In this document: one piece after another, positions 1-8,470 of the stretch
Numbering within the stretch: the stretch's first letter is position 1
Layout of the letters: every line of letters begins with the position of its first letter
Assembly: GCF_014779765.1 (NCBI RefSeq)
Contig: NZ_JACXZA010000003.1
Location: 558,001-622,000, forward strand
Reading direction: 5' to 3'
Source of the DNA: Paenibacillus terricola
GTDB taxonomy: Bacteria > Bacillota > Bacilli > Paenibacillales > Paenibacillaceae
Length of the DNA: 64,000 nucleotides
The notes under the pieces: generated by a model
Seen by the model: the letters and a program-made list of their open reading frames with translations, nothing else
Told to the model about the DNA's origin: nothing
Databases searched by the model: none
Program-made: the position numbers and the translations under genes

Positions 1-902
1 ATAACGAAGCAGGCCATCATGAAGCCCAGCATCAACGATGCGAGTGCCGATGCATTGCCGAAGTTGTACTCCTGCATCGCGTAACGGTAAATCATAATCG
101 GCAGCGTCTCCGACGAATACAGCGGACCGCCTTCTGTCATAACCCAGATGAAGTCGAAGTTAATGGCCGTCCAGATGACGTGGATAAAAATCATCGTGAG
201 CGATACGGTCTTCAACTGCGGCAGTACGATGTGGAAGAACCTTTTGCGAACGCCTGCGCCGTCGATTGCCGCCGCCTCGATAATGTCGCGAGACACAGAC
301 TGCAGACCAGCGAGCAAGCTGATCGTGAAGAACGGGAAACTCCGCCAGATGTTGACGAACACGACCGTCAGCAGCGCTGTATTCAGCTCGCCGAGCCAGT
401 AGATCGGTTCATCGATGATGCCCAGCTTCACGAGCCATAGATTGATAATGCCGTAGTCCGGCGTCAGCATCCATGTCCATGTCAGGCCCGCAACAACGAT
501 TGGAACGACCCAAGGAACGATAACGATGGCACGGAACACCGTTCTGCCTTTAATCTTCTGATTCAATGCAATCGCTGAGATCAGACCCAGCACGTACTCG
601 CCTGCAACCGAGAGCACCGTCCATACGACCGTGTTCCAGAGCGCCTTCCGAAAATATTCATGGTGCAGCACTTCCGAATAGTTCGCAAGACCGGCCCAGC
701 CGCTCAGAGCCTTATTCATCAGATTCTTGTATTGGAAGCTGTCCCACAACACCGTTACTAATGGATAAGCATTCATCGCAAGGAAGAACAGTACGGCAGG
801 GAGCACGAATAGATAAGCGATTCTCTTGATCTTCTTCTCTCTAAGCGTCATGCCGAATTTGCGTCTGATCTTGGTTGGACGCTCCAGCTCTATAGGTCTC
901 AT
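1..902 (-). CDS. Sugar ABC transporter permease (MalF/UgpA type), 3' end outside window
   Basis: Inner-membrane subunit of a carbohydrate ABC importer. The frame is open from an ATG at 902 to the window edge (300 codons), so the C-terminus is missing. It begins MRPIELERPTKIRRKFGM, followed by a first membrane segment (IAYLFVLPAVLFF). The ATPase-docking EAA loop is visible as EAAAIDGAGVRKRFFHIVLP near residues 210-230. A GGAG motif lies about 12 bases upstream of the start. The gene follows the binding-protein gene at 1038-2360 on the same strand with a terminator-like hairpin between them, the usual way of making more binding protein than permease. A partner MalG-type permease is expected just outside the window. 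Family confident, substrate unknown. Confidence 0.9.
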   Translation of the reverse strand, partial: MRPIELERPTKIRRKFGMTLREKKIKRIAYLFVLPAVLFFLAMNAYPLVTVLWDSFQYKNLMNKALSGWAGLANYSEVLHHEYFRKALWNTVVWTVLSVAGEYVLGLISAIALNQKIKGRTVFRAIVIVPWVVPIVVAGLTWTWMLTPDYGIINLWLVKLGIIDEPIYWLGELNTALLTVVFVNIWRSFPFFTISLLAGLQSVSRDIIEAAAIDGAGVRKRFFHIVLPQLKTVSLTMIFIHVIWTAINFDFIWVMTEGGPLYSSETLPIMIYRYAMQEYNFGNASALASLMLGFMMACFV

Positions 903-966
903 CTATCATTCTCACTCCATTTCCTTAAAAGCGGACTTTGTGAACTACCTCTAATAGGTATAAAAA

Positions 967-1020
967 AACAAGCATGGGGCTGGATGCGCTTAGGCCTGCT
1001 GCCTCCCGCCCATGCTTGTT
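967..1020 (-). terminator. Intercistronic terminator/attenuator between binding protein and permease
   Basis: Arms at 967-978 and 1009-1020 are perfect inverted repeats (core AACAAGCATGGG). On the minus strand they are followed by seven Ts (968-962). It sits between the binding-protein stop and the permease start, so it probably lets only part of the transcripts through. Confidence 0.75.
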
Positions 1021-1037
1021 CATTCAACATTGTGAAG

Positions 1038-2360
1038 TTAGCTTGCGCTCAGCTCACCCGTTTTCCTCAAGCTGTCATTGATCGCGTTCGACAGCCATTT
1101 CGCCACATCCTCAGCCGAATCGTTCTTCAGCAGTGCGCGTGCGAGCGAGTCTTCCATCGCTTTCGTGATGCCGCCGAGCGACACGGCCGGGAATACAACG
1201 CCTTGCTCTGCGAGCGCCATGAAATCTTTGCCCCATCCGCCATCGACTTGCTGATCGCTGCGTGCGCTCTTGCCTGGGTTAACAGCCAGCTGATAATCAG
1301 CGCCCAGCAGGAACGATGCGAGCTCCCAAGCTTGGTCTGGATGCTCCGATTTATAGACATACAATGGTGCGATTTCCATGAACGTTGCTGGCGTTGCCTT
1401 GGAAGGCGGCGCTGCAACTTTAACGTCCTTCATGCCTTCCGGATTCTCGGAGCTGCGGCTCTCGATCCATGGACCGTCGACAACCATCGCATATTGCGCC
1501 AATACGAAGTTCTGGTCTTCTTCTTCCCAACCCCAGGTCTTCGAATCCGACTTGATTGTCTTAGTTGCTAGCAGATCTTGATAGAACTTGAATACTTCTG
1601 CTGCTTTAGCCAGCTGATCTGCGTTGTCCTGCCACGTATTTTTATATTTGCCGTCTGCTTGTTTGTCCGCAAGGGTAACGCCGTTTTGAGCCAGATACAT
1701 GATCAATTCTTGCGGCGAACGCACTCCTGCCCCTGCGATGCCGAACGCTTCTTTGCCCGTCTTCTCCTTGATCGTTGGTCCAGCTGCGAGGAGCTCATCC
1801 CATGTCTTCGGAGGCGCTGTCAGGCCTGCAGCTTTCAGAATGTCCTCATGATAGAGCAGCGCGCGAATGCCCAAGTAGTTCGGCAGTGCTTTTACTTTGC
1901 CGTCGATCGTGAGTGCTTCCATAACGTTCGGATAGATGTTGCCTTTGTCCGCCCATTTGTCTACGTAAGGCGTCAGGTCAGCGAGTGCGTCCATATTGTT
2001 CAATTCGCCGAACCATTCGGAGAGGCCCCAGCTTAAGTCTGGCGTGTCGCCTGCATTGATTGCAGCTACCAGCTTGTCGTGCATTACATCGTATGAAATG
2101 ACTTGCAGATTCACGTCGATATCCGCGTGAGCGTCGTCGAATTCCTTGACCTTCGCTTGAATCGCTTTGCCTTCGTCCGTGCTTGGATCAAGCGCTGCCC
2201 AGAAGTTGAGCTTAACCGTTTCTTGCTTGGACGGCGTCGATGAACCCGTAGTCGAATTGCTGTCTTTGTTCGTGCTGTCATCGCTGCTGCCGCATGCTGA
2301 AAGCGCGGTGGTTAGCAGTACAGCAGCAGTTAATGCACTAATTCTCTTTGTAGCTTTCAA
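1038..2360 (-). CDS. Extracellular sugar-binding lipoprotein of an ABC transporter
   Basis: Family 1 extracellular solute-binding protein, 440 aa, which would capture a sugar outside the cell for the permease encoded next. The N-terminus is a lipoprotein signal (KRISALTAAVLLTTALSACGSS, lipobox Cys about residue 23) followed by a Ser/Thr/Asn-rich linker. The mature part has typical features: LNFWAALDPSTDEG, DTPDLSWGLSEW and a late AWELASFLLG. The start is a TTG at 2360 preceded by GGAGGGG at 5-base spacing; no better ATG lies near. The histidine kinase and regulator just upstream (2538-5888) probably control it. Substrate not readable from sequence. Confidence 0.92.
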   Translation of the reverse strand: MKATKRISALTAAVLLTTALSACGSSDDSTNKDSNSTTGSSTPSKQETVKLNFWAALDPSTDEGKAIQAKVKEFDDAHADIDVNLQVISYDVMHDKLVAAINAGDTPDLSWGLSEWFGELNNMDALADLTPYVDKWADKGNIYPNVMEALTIDGKVKALPNYLGIRALLYHEDILKAAGLTAPPKTWDELLAAGPTIKEKTGKEAFGIAGAGVRSPQELIMYLAQNGVTLADKQADGKYKNTWQDNADQLAKAAEVFKFYQDLLATKTIKSDSKTWGWEEEDQNFVLAQYAMVVDGPWIESRSSENPEGMKDVKVAAPPSKATPATFMEIAPLYVYKSEHPDQAWELASFLLGADYQLAVNPGKSARSDQQVDGGWGKDFMALAEQGVVFPAVSLGGITKAMEDSLARALLKNDSAEDVAKWLSNAINDSLRKTGELSAS

Positions 2361-2490
2361 ATGAACCCCTCCGTGTAACGTATTGTGTTTACATGTCTCA
2401 TTATAAGAACTCGCTGCGAACGTCGGTATGCTGCCAATTTCACGTTCATGTCGAAAATATTCAGGTTACCCTTCCAGCAGCTGCATAGAT

Positions 2491-2525
2491 AAGGTGGAGC
2501 CGATTCCGATCTCAGGCTCCACCTT
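2491..2525 (-). terminator. Terminator after the YesM/YesN pair
   Basis: Perfect 11-bp inverted repeat, AAGGTGGAGCC at 2491-2501 and its complement at 2515-2525, just past the response-regulator stop (2538). It separates regulator transcription from the binding-protein gene. The T-run on the minus side is weak, so readthrough is possible. Confidence 0.65.
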
Positions 2526-2537
2526 TTGTTAGACAGA

Positions 2538-4154
2538 CTATTCGGCTTGTTGCCTTGCAAACTGCCGATACTCGGTCGGCTTCATTCCGGTATGTTTGCG
2601 GAACACTTGGCTGAAATAACGTTGATCCGAATAGCCGACATAATCGGCAATCTCGTATGTTTTCAGTTCACTCTGTTCAAGAAGTTGCTTCGAATGCTCC
2701 ATTCGCAGCGCGGTGAGGTACTCGACGAAGCTCTCTCCGATCGTGTTCTTGAACAAGGAACAGAAGTAGTTTTTGTTCATATAGAATTTCTGGGCGACGT
2801 CATCCAGCGTGACGTCCCGGTAGTTCAAGTCGATATACTGCTTCACGACCTCCATCAGCTGTCGGCCGTTCTTCAGCCTTGTCGTCGATGACGCTTTGGT
2901 CAGACGATCTTGAAGGAGTGTACTGATCGCCTGCCGTGCCTGCTCCGTCCGCACCTCTTGGATGCCGCTTCTCGCCTCATTCAGTTGCTGCAGCGCTGTC
3001 TCGTCATGCCCGCCGGCAAACTCCAGCTTCGCCAGCAGCTCCGTTGCAGCCTTCTTCCATTCTGTTGCGCTCATCTTCGACAACATCGCTGCACTGAACG
3101 CTTCATTGAGCTTATCAAGCAGAAGCGCCTCTTCGCGAAGCGCTCCCGTCCCAAGAAACATGTCCAACAGCATGTTTACTTCTTGCCAGCTTTCAATCGG
3201 TTTTATCTGGTTAGTCGCTGTCGACGTGGCGTGGCCGTAAATCGCAACAGCCTCGTCACCGCCGATCCGCATCGACTCCAATGCACTGACAGCCTCGGCG
3301 TAAGCTGCCGCCAGCTTGCTGATGCGCTGCTTCGGCGCGCTCGCCCCAATTCGCAGCCGGACGCGCAAATAACGCTCCGCCGCACTTCGCAGCTTATCCA
3401 GATCCGACGTCAGCCAGTCGATCGGCCGCTCTTGATGGGAGAGCAGCACGACGAACTCTGCCGCCTTCTGGAGGTTGCGGAAGACAAGCGTCTGCTTGCC
3501 TACCGTCTCCTGAATAATGTTCCGCGCAGCGAATAAGAACGTATGGCGATCTCCGCCATATCGCTGCTGGATATGCTCGTCTGCCTCTAATATTTTGACG
3601 ACAATCGTTGTGTAACGTCCCTCCGGCAGTGCAATCATAAGCTGCTCGGCGCGTACATGCAGCTCATTCTCATCAAGTTGGCCGGCAACGGCAGCCTGCA
3701 TGAACAGCTCGTCGTGCATGAGCACGAGCCCTTGGTTCAACACCGCCTTCTCATTAATGCGGTCCGATTGAGACTGATGCTCTTGGCGAAGCTCATCGAC
3801 TGCGCGGCCTAAGACCGACAGCAGCTCGGCTTCTTTTATCGGTTTGAGCAAATAATCATAAGCGTCACGCTTGAATGCTGTCCGTGTATAGTCAAAATCA
3901 CCATAGCCGCTCAGCACAATGACTTTGGCGGGATGGTTCGTTTGTTGGAGCCACTCGAGCAGCCCGAGTCCATCCAACATCGGCATTCGGATATCGGTCA
4001 CGATAATGTTCGGCATGAGCTGCTCCGCCAGTCTTCTCGCTTCTTCTCCATCATATGCATGGCCAACGATTTGCCAGCCAAGCTGCTCCCATGGGATCAG
4101 GGATGTCAGCTGCTCATGTACGGTCCGTTCATCGTCTACGATTAGAAAACGCAT
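2538..4154 (-). CDS. YesN-type response regulator with AraC DNA-binding domain
   Basis: Cytoplasmic transcription factor, 538 aa. The receiver domain (residues 1-120) has the acidic pocket (VDDER) and phospho-acceptor Asp54 in IIVTDIRMP, and KPIKEAE carries the conserved Lys. A long middle region (about 140-420) is followed by two AraC helix-turn-helix units (about 430-535: TLDDVAQKFYMNKNYFCSLFK and IADYVGYSDQRYFSQVFRKHTG). The ATG at 4154 has an AAGGAGGG site. The kinase gene ends 3 bases upstream, so the two are cotranscribed. It likely activates the adjacent sugar transporter genes when the kinase senses the substrate; that link is inferred from position. Confidence 0.93.
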   Translation of the reverse strand: MRFLIVDDERTVHEQLTSLIPWEQLGWQIVGHAYDGEEARRLAEQLMPNIIVTDIRMPMLDGLGLLEWLQQTNHPAKVIVLSGYGDFDYTRTAFKRDAYDYLLKPIKEAELLSVLGRAVDELRQEHQSQSDRINEKAVLNQGLVLMHDELFMQAAVAGQLDENELHVRAEQLMIALPEGRYTTIVVKILEADEHIQQRYGGDRHTFLFAARNIIQETVGKQTLVFRNLQKAAEFVVLLSHQERPIDWLTSDLDKLRSAAERYLRVRLRIGASAPKQRISKLAAAYAEAVSALESMRIGGDEAVAIYGHATSTATNQIKPIESWQEVNMLLDMFLGTGALREEALLLDKLNEAFSAAMLSKMSATEWKKAATELLAKLEFAGGHDETALQQLNEARSGIQEVRTEQARQAISTLLQDRLTKASSTTRLKNGRQLMEVVKQYIDLNYRDVTLDDVAQKFYMNKNYFCSLFKNTIGESFVEYLTALRMEHSKQLLEQSELKTYEIADYVGYSDQRYFSQVFRKHTGMKPTEYRQFARQQAE

Positions 4155-4157
4155 CGG

Positions 4158-5888
4158 TTAGCCCTCCTTCCACGGCAAACGGAATATGACGCATGTTCCC
4201 GTGCCTTTCTTGCTGCGAATGCTGATGCCATAATCGTCACCGCATATGAGTCGGATACGCGAATGCACATTGACGAGGCCGATCGAGCTTTCTCGATCTT
4301 TGCGGTCGGTTTGCGCTGGCTGCTGCAGGTGCAGCTGGGGTCCGAGCAGGTCGGACAACCCTCTTTTCTCCAGCTCCCCCATTCCGACGCCATTGTCCAG
4401 CACATCGATATAGAGCGCGCCTTCCTCTTGGTCGATCCGTGCGGACAGCTTCAGCAATTGACGCTCGTTATGGCTTGGAATAAGACCATGCTCCACCGCA
4501 TTCTCGACAATCGGCTGGAGAATGAGCTTCGGAATCTGAATGTTCGCAATTTCCGGCGGGACTACAATTCGCGTATGGATATTGCCTTGGAATCGCTTAT
4601 TGATGATGACGAGGTAGTTGCGAATATGCATAATTTCGTCGCGTACCGACACCCACTCGTTCTGGATGTTCATGTTGTAACGGTACATATTGCTGAGCGA
4701 TCGACAGATCAACTTCAGGTCAGGGACGTTCTTCACTTCGGCAATGCCCGCCATCATCTGCAGCGTATTGAATAGAAAATGAGGCGAGATTTGCGCCTGC
4801 AGCGCCTTGATCTGCGTCTCTTGATTCGTTAGCTGCAGCTTGAGATCATGCTCGATGAGCTGCTGGATCTGCTCGGCCATTCGATTGAATTGGTGGCCGA
4901 GGTAGCCGATCTCGTCACCCGTCATCACGTCCACCCGAGCGTCGTAATCGCCGATTTGGATCCGGACCATTTTGCGATGCATATGAATGATTGGTTTCGT
5001 CATGCTGTAGCTGAGCCACAGCGAGATTGCGATCGCTAGAAACGCGGTTCCAATGAGAGTCAGAATGGCAACATTCCGATACAGCATCTGCTGCGGATCG
5101 CGTTCGAACGTGTAGGACAGCTTCCAGTCGGAATCGCCGAGTTCGGTCGTAACCTGTTTATGACTGCGCGTACCGATTGGAATGTCGTATTTGAGCCCGG
5201 CCTTCTCATGATCGGTATGATAGACGGCATAACCGGAAGCGTCAGCGACGATAAACTCACCTTTGTACAGGAAGTTATACGTCTCAATGAGATTGCGGAA
5301 GCTCTGCTCCTTCATATCAATGACGAGCAGACCGGACGGTTTGCCCCGATAGCGGACAGGGTACAGGTACTGGATGATCGGCTCGTTGTACAAGCTCGTG
5401 TAACGGATGAGCGTCTTCGGCTTATCCCCGGCTTGCTTGGAGATGAGCAGGAGCGAACGATAGTAGGCGGCGTCCATGTCCGGATACAGCTTCGGGAAGA
5501 AGTTGCCGAGCACTTCTTCGTCATTGCGGATGAGGTACATCCCAAGAATGTCCTTGACCCGCGATTGGTTGTAAACGGATAAGAAATATTCATGGATATC
5601 GCGGACGGTATCGTACGTCCGGCTGTCGCTCAGAAATTCCTTCTTTAGTGCGATGCTTTCAATAAGATCCGAATTCGAGTAAATTTGGTAAGCGGTTTCA
5701 TTTAATGCCAGCGAATATTCATTGATGCGCTGCTTGAGATCGAGCTCGATGCGGCTTCTTGCGAAATCGCTGTCCTTCTTCATATCTTGCGAGACTTGGT
5801 ACAAAATAATGCCCGACGTAATCGCCAGCGGCAGCGCGGTCGTCAGAATTAGCGCAAGGAAGATCTTCATCCTGATCCGGTTGAACAT
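4158..5888 (-). CDS. YesM-type sensor histidine kinase
   Basis: Membrane sensor kinase, 576 aa from the ATG at 5888; the frame stays open a further 23 codons upstream, but MFNRIRMKIFLALILTT is a normal beginning for this family. Two membrane segments (about 7-30 and 268-293) enclose an extracellular sensor. A HAMP region follows (about 294-345), then the His-kinase dimerisation motif ISPHFLFNTLQ (His about 368) and a GHKL ATPase with ILQPIVENAVEHG and DNGVGMG. It would phosphorylate the regulator encoded 3 bases downstream. Signal unknown, presumably a sugar or its binding protein. Confidence 0.93.
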   Translation of the reverse strand: MFNRIRMKIFLALILTTALPLAITSGIILYQVSQDMKKDSDFARSRIELDLKQRINEYSLALNETAYQIYSNSDLIESIALKKEFLSDSRTYDTVRDIHEYFLSVYNQSRVKDILGMYLIRNDEEVLGNFFPKLYPDMDAAYYRSLLLISKQAGDKPKTLIRYTSLYNEPIIQYLYPVRYRGKPSGLLVIDMKEQSFRNLIETYNFLYKGEFIVADASGYAVYHTDHEKAGLKYDIPIGTRSHKQVTTELGDSDWKLSYTFERDPQQMLYRNVAILTLIGTAFLAIAISLWLSYSMTKPIIHMHRKMVRIQIGDYDARVDVMTGDEIGYLGHQFNRMAEQIQQLIEHDLKLQLTNQETQIKALQAQISPHFLFNTLQMMAGIAEVKNVPDLKLICRSLSNMYRYNMNIQNEWVSVRDEIMHIRNYLVIINKRFQGNIHTRIVVPPEIANIQIPKLILQPIVENAVEHGLIPSHNERQLLKLSARIDQEEGALYIDVLDNGVGMGELEKRGLSDLLGPQLHLQQPAQTDRKDRESSIGLVNVHSRIRLICGDDYGISIRSKKGTGTCVIFRLPWKEG

Positions 5889-6085
5889 GCGGGGATCGTT
5901 CTCCTTTGGTCTTGCTTCGATTATCGTGCATCTATTGTGAAGGATTACGCCGCACATAACAATCGAAATATTTAACTGGAATGTTTAAAATATTCAGGTA
6001 AGAGACTGTCAAGTCGACTACCTGAAGGAGAATCTTTTTAGCTACTATTGCACTGAGTCGCTGCATTCGTTCGTGTTTAAGTAAA

Positions 6086-6111
6086 AACCCCGACCGCAAG
6101 AGGTCGGGGTT
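6086..6111 (-). terminator. Rho-independent terminator of the VanZ-like gene
   Basis: Ten-base arms (6086-6095 and 6102-6111, core ACCCCGACC) with a 6-base loop. A T-run on the minus strand follows, just after the stop at 6117. Confidence 0.85.
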
Positions 6112-6116
6112 CTGCT

Positions 6117-6659
6117 TCATTTACATAAAGATAACCGACGGATGGGTTTCGCCTTGATGAGTATCTTGTAGGCAAGAAAACCAACCGCTCCACCGATCGT
6201 ATTGGCAATAAGATCGTTGATATCGGTGCTTCTGCCGCTGCCCAGCGCAATTCGCACGATCATCTGCAGAACTTCGAACGAAAGACTTATCCAAAGGGCA
6301 AACCATGCGACAGATGCGGCTCTGTTGAATTTGGACTTCAGTAACGGGAGGTAAATGCCCAGCGGGATCATCATCACAATGTTGAGGACAAAAGTCTTGA
6401 TGTCGATCGTCAAGATTGGAATGAAGTTGATGGTCTTATACCATGGCGTCTGATTGGCGTATTGCCCGATATTCACGTCAATCGGGAAGAATACGAGATC
6501 AATTACCGCAAGACTGTACACGATAAACGAGAATATCAATATAAATTGTGGGACGGCGTATATACGCCTAGATAAAGTCTTGATTCCATAGTGCATGAAT
6601 AGGACAAGGAACAGCGGAATCAACACGTACCAGGAAGGAATCGTAAATTGAATATTCAC
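6117..6659 (-). CDS. VanZ family membrane protein
   Basis: Small integral membrane protein, 180 aa, with four to five hydrophobic segments. VanZ-family features are visible: NIVMMIPLGIYLP, SFEVLQMIVR and STDINDLIANTIGGAVGF. VanZ proteins are linked to low-level glycopeptide (teicoplanin) resistance, but most homologues have no proven role. The start is a GTG at 6659 with GAGAGGT upstream; no closer ATG gives the full first helix. It lies alone between the YesM kinase and the DUF4179 gene and has its own terminator. Confidence 0.85.
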   Translation of the reverse strand: MNIQFTIPSWYVLIPLFLVLFMHYGIKTLSRRIYAVPQFILIFSFIVYSLAVIDLVFFPIDVNIGQYANQTPWYKTINFIPILTIDIKTFVLNIVMMIPLGIYLPLLKSKFNRAASVAWFALWISLSFEVLQMIVRIALGSGRSTDINDLIANTIGGAVGFLAYKILIKAKPIRRLSLCK

Positions 6660-6680
6660 AACGAGACCTCTCTTTGCAAG

Positions 6681-7787
6681 TTAGTTGGCAGCAGGAAGCT
6701 CGATTCGCGTTTCTAGTTGTTGGATGAATTGATCCTCCTGAACATCCTCATTGAAGCTGTCTCGGATAACAAAAGGTTTCACAGTGATATACTTGCTCGC
6801 TCCTGGCTGCGAAGCAAAGCGGCGATCGAAAAGAAGGCGGTTGCCTTCAATAATGCCTTCTCCATTCAGAGCGGGCAGGCGGCGGCCTTGATCGTCAAAC
6901 ACAGCTACTCCAATTGCAATGAGGCGGCGCTCTTCCTTGTTTGTTAACGTGACCGCATCCGCGAGGGCGATGGAAGTCGTCAGTCGTGTCGTAATAGGCG
7001 TTACGGACACCTTGGAGACAGAGAAGCTAAGGTCTTTGCTAGCTGTAATGGTATTGGGACTAAATTCGATTGTCTTATCGGTTGTTTTCTTGAATGGGAT
7101 ATCGACCGTAAATTCATGGTCAACCCCGTCAAGCGTGATCGCAGCTGTAGCATTGAAGGAATCAGGTGCAGTTGTTGGATCTGCAACTAATTCAAAGACA
7201 AGCGTATTCGGATAGCCCTCACCCGCACTACCGTAGTAAATATTCCCGTTCTGCTGTTTGCCGTCTATCGCAATAAAAATATTGTTAATCGCCTGATCCA
7301 GTCTCATCTTCTTATTCCCGTTGCTGTACGTTCCATTGTCCAAGTTCGGTGCCGCCACGTTCAATACAAAGGCGGCCCTGTTGCCGTCATACAGCGTTTC
7401 AGTTACTTGAAGGCTCACATCTTCGTAAGAAACGGTACGGTTCACGTTTGAAGTAAGACCAAGATCGCCAGCTATGCGAAGTCCGATGTCGCCTTGTATC
7501 TTGCTGAAGATGCTGCCGATAACCGGGATGTTCTTCAGCGAACTCGCCATTGCTGGTGAAACAGCGGCAGTGGCGAACAAGCCTGCTGCGAGTATACCCG
7601 CCGCTGCCGTTGTGAGTGCAAGGCGGCGAAGCTTCGAAGTCTTCCTTCTGTTGATGCGCGGTGCTTGTTGTGCCTGTCGGGACAGGAGTGCATAGGTTTC
7701 ATCGAGACGCGACCGGACGAGGGGGGACATCTCCATATTGCTCGTATCCAGCTTGTCGAATTCCTTCTCAAGTTCAAATGCTGACAT
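6681..7787 (-). CDS. DUF4179 membrane protein, probable anti-sigma partner
   Basis: 368 aa protein: a cytoplasmic N-terminus of about 50 residues (MSAFELEKEFDKLD...), one membrane segment (about 55-80, LALTTAAAGILAAGLFATAAV) and a large extracytoplasmic beta-rich part. This matches DUF4179 proteins, which are commonly encoded directly after ECF sigma genes and are thought to be anti-sigma or sensing partners. The start overlaps the end of the sigma gene by 14 bases, so the two are translationally coupled. Function inferred from architecture and coupling; the signal is unknown. Confidence 0.82.
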   Translation of the reverse strand: MSAFELEKEFDKLDTSNMEMSPLVRSRLDETYALLSRQAQQAPRINRRKTSKLRRLALTTAAAGILAAGLFATAAVSPAMASSLKNIPVIGSIFSKIQGDIGLRIAGDLGLTSNVNRTVSYEDVSLQVTETLYDGNRAAFVLNVAAPNLDNGTYSNGNKKMRLDQAINNIFIAIDGKQQNGNIYYGSAGEGYPNTLVFELVADPTTAPDSFNATAAITLDGVDHEFTVDIPFKKTTDKTIEFSPNTITASKDLSFSVSKVSVTPITTRLTTSIALADAVTLTNKEERRLIAIGVAVFDDQGRRLPALNGEGIIEGNRLLFDRRFASQPGASKYITVKPFVIRDSFNEDVQEDQFIQQLETRIELPAAN

Positions 7788-8307
7788 AGTTCATCTTCCT
7801 TTCCTGTCTGCTGGTCAATGCTTGGTACAGCGTATCGCGTGCTCGAGAGAGACGCATCTTTACAGCACTTTCCGAAATATCAAGCACCTTAGCTACCTGG
7901 CGAAGCGGAAGGTCTTCAAGGTAATGCAGAATAACGACGATGCGCTGCGGTTCATCCAATCGATCCACAGCTTCTCTCAGATCCACCTTCTCATAGTCAT
8001 CAGAGGTTGAGGGAATGGTTGGGACATTCGCATAGGCAACGGAACCGGCGCGTTTGGCAATCAGGTTATGACATTCATTGATCAGAATGCGAAATATCCA
8101 GGTTTTGAAATACTTAGGCTCCCGCAAAGAAGGGATAGCCTTAAAAGCTTTGAGAATGGTTTCTTGCAGTGCATCTGCGACATCCTCGTCTTTGGATAAG
8201 ATGGACTTAGCCATGAAATGCAGAGAGCTCTCTAACTGCCGGATCAGCTCGATAAATGCATCAGCGTCACCAGCAGCGGCTTTCGCCATAAGTTTGGTCG
8301 TTTCCAC
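7774..8307 (-). CDS. ECF-type RNA polymerase sigma factor
   Basis: 177 aa sigma-70 family factor with only regions 2 and 4. Region 2 is seen as DVADALQETILKAFKAIPSL...YFKTWIFRILINECHN; region 4 as RIVVILHYLEDLPLRQVAKVLDISESAVKMRLSRAR. The start is a GTG at 8307 with AAGGAGAACG upstream. It overlaps the DUF4179 gene downstream, which probably sequesters it at the membrane. The regulon cannot be read here; autoregulation is likely for this class. Confidence 0.93.
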   Translation of the reverse strand: METTKLMAKAAAGDADAFIELIRQLESSLHFMAKSILSKDEDVADALQETILKAFKAIPSLREPKYFKTWIFRILINECHNLIAKRAGSVAYANVPTIPSTSDDYEKVDLREAVDRLDEPQRIVVILHYLEDLPLRQVAKVLDISESAVKMRLSRARDTLYQALTSRQERKMNYVSI

Positions 8308-8423
8308 TCAGCGTTCTCCTTCCCGTGTTAATTGTCTGTATAGTAGTTAGACCGCGTAGGCTAACGAATGGTCACTTTTATTTTTGTTATACTTATTGAA
8401 CTACAAAAAGACAACCTAAACAT

Positions 8424-8459
8424 AAAAAACCGATCCCTACCATTACGGTAGAGATCGGT
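8424..8459 (-). terminator. Terminator of the serine hydrolase gene
   Basis: Imperfect inverted repeat 8430-8459 (ACCGATC...CTACC paired with GGTAG...GATCGGT), followed on the minus strand by six Ts, just past the stop at 8471. Confidence 0.8.
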
Positions 8460-8470
8460 CAGATACACTA

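Noticed and set aside
984-1571. Long plus-strand frame opposite the binding-protein gene
   Set aside because: Antisense shadow of a clear lipoprotein gene; Arg/Cys/His-rich composition.
5932-6120. Minus-strand 62-codon frame upstream of the YesM kinase
   Set aside because: Covers a terminator and leader DNA, with no ribosome site or family signal.
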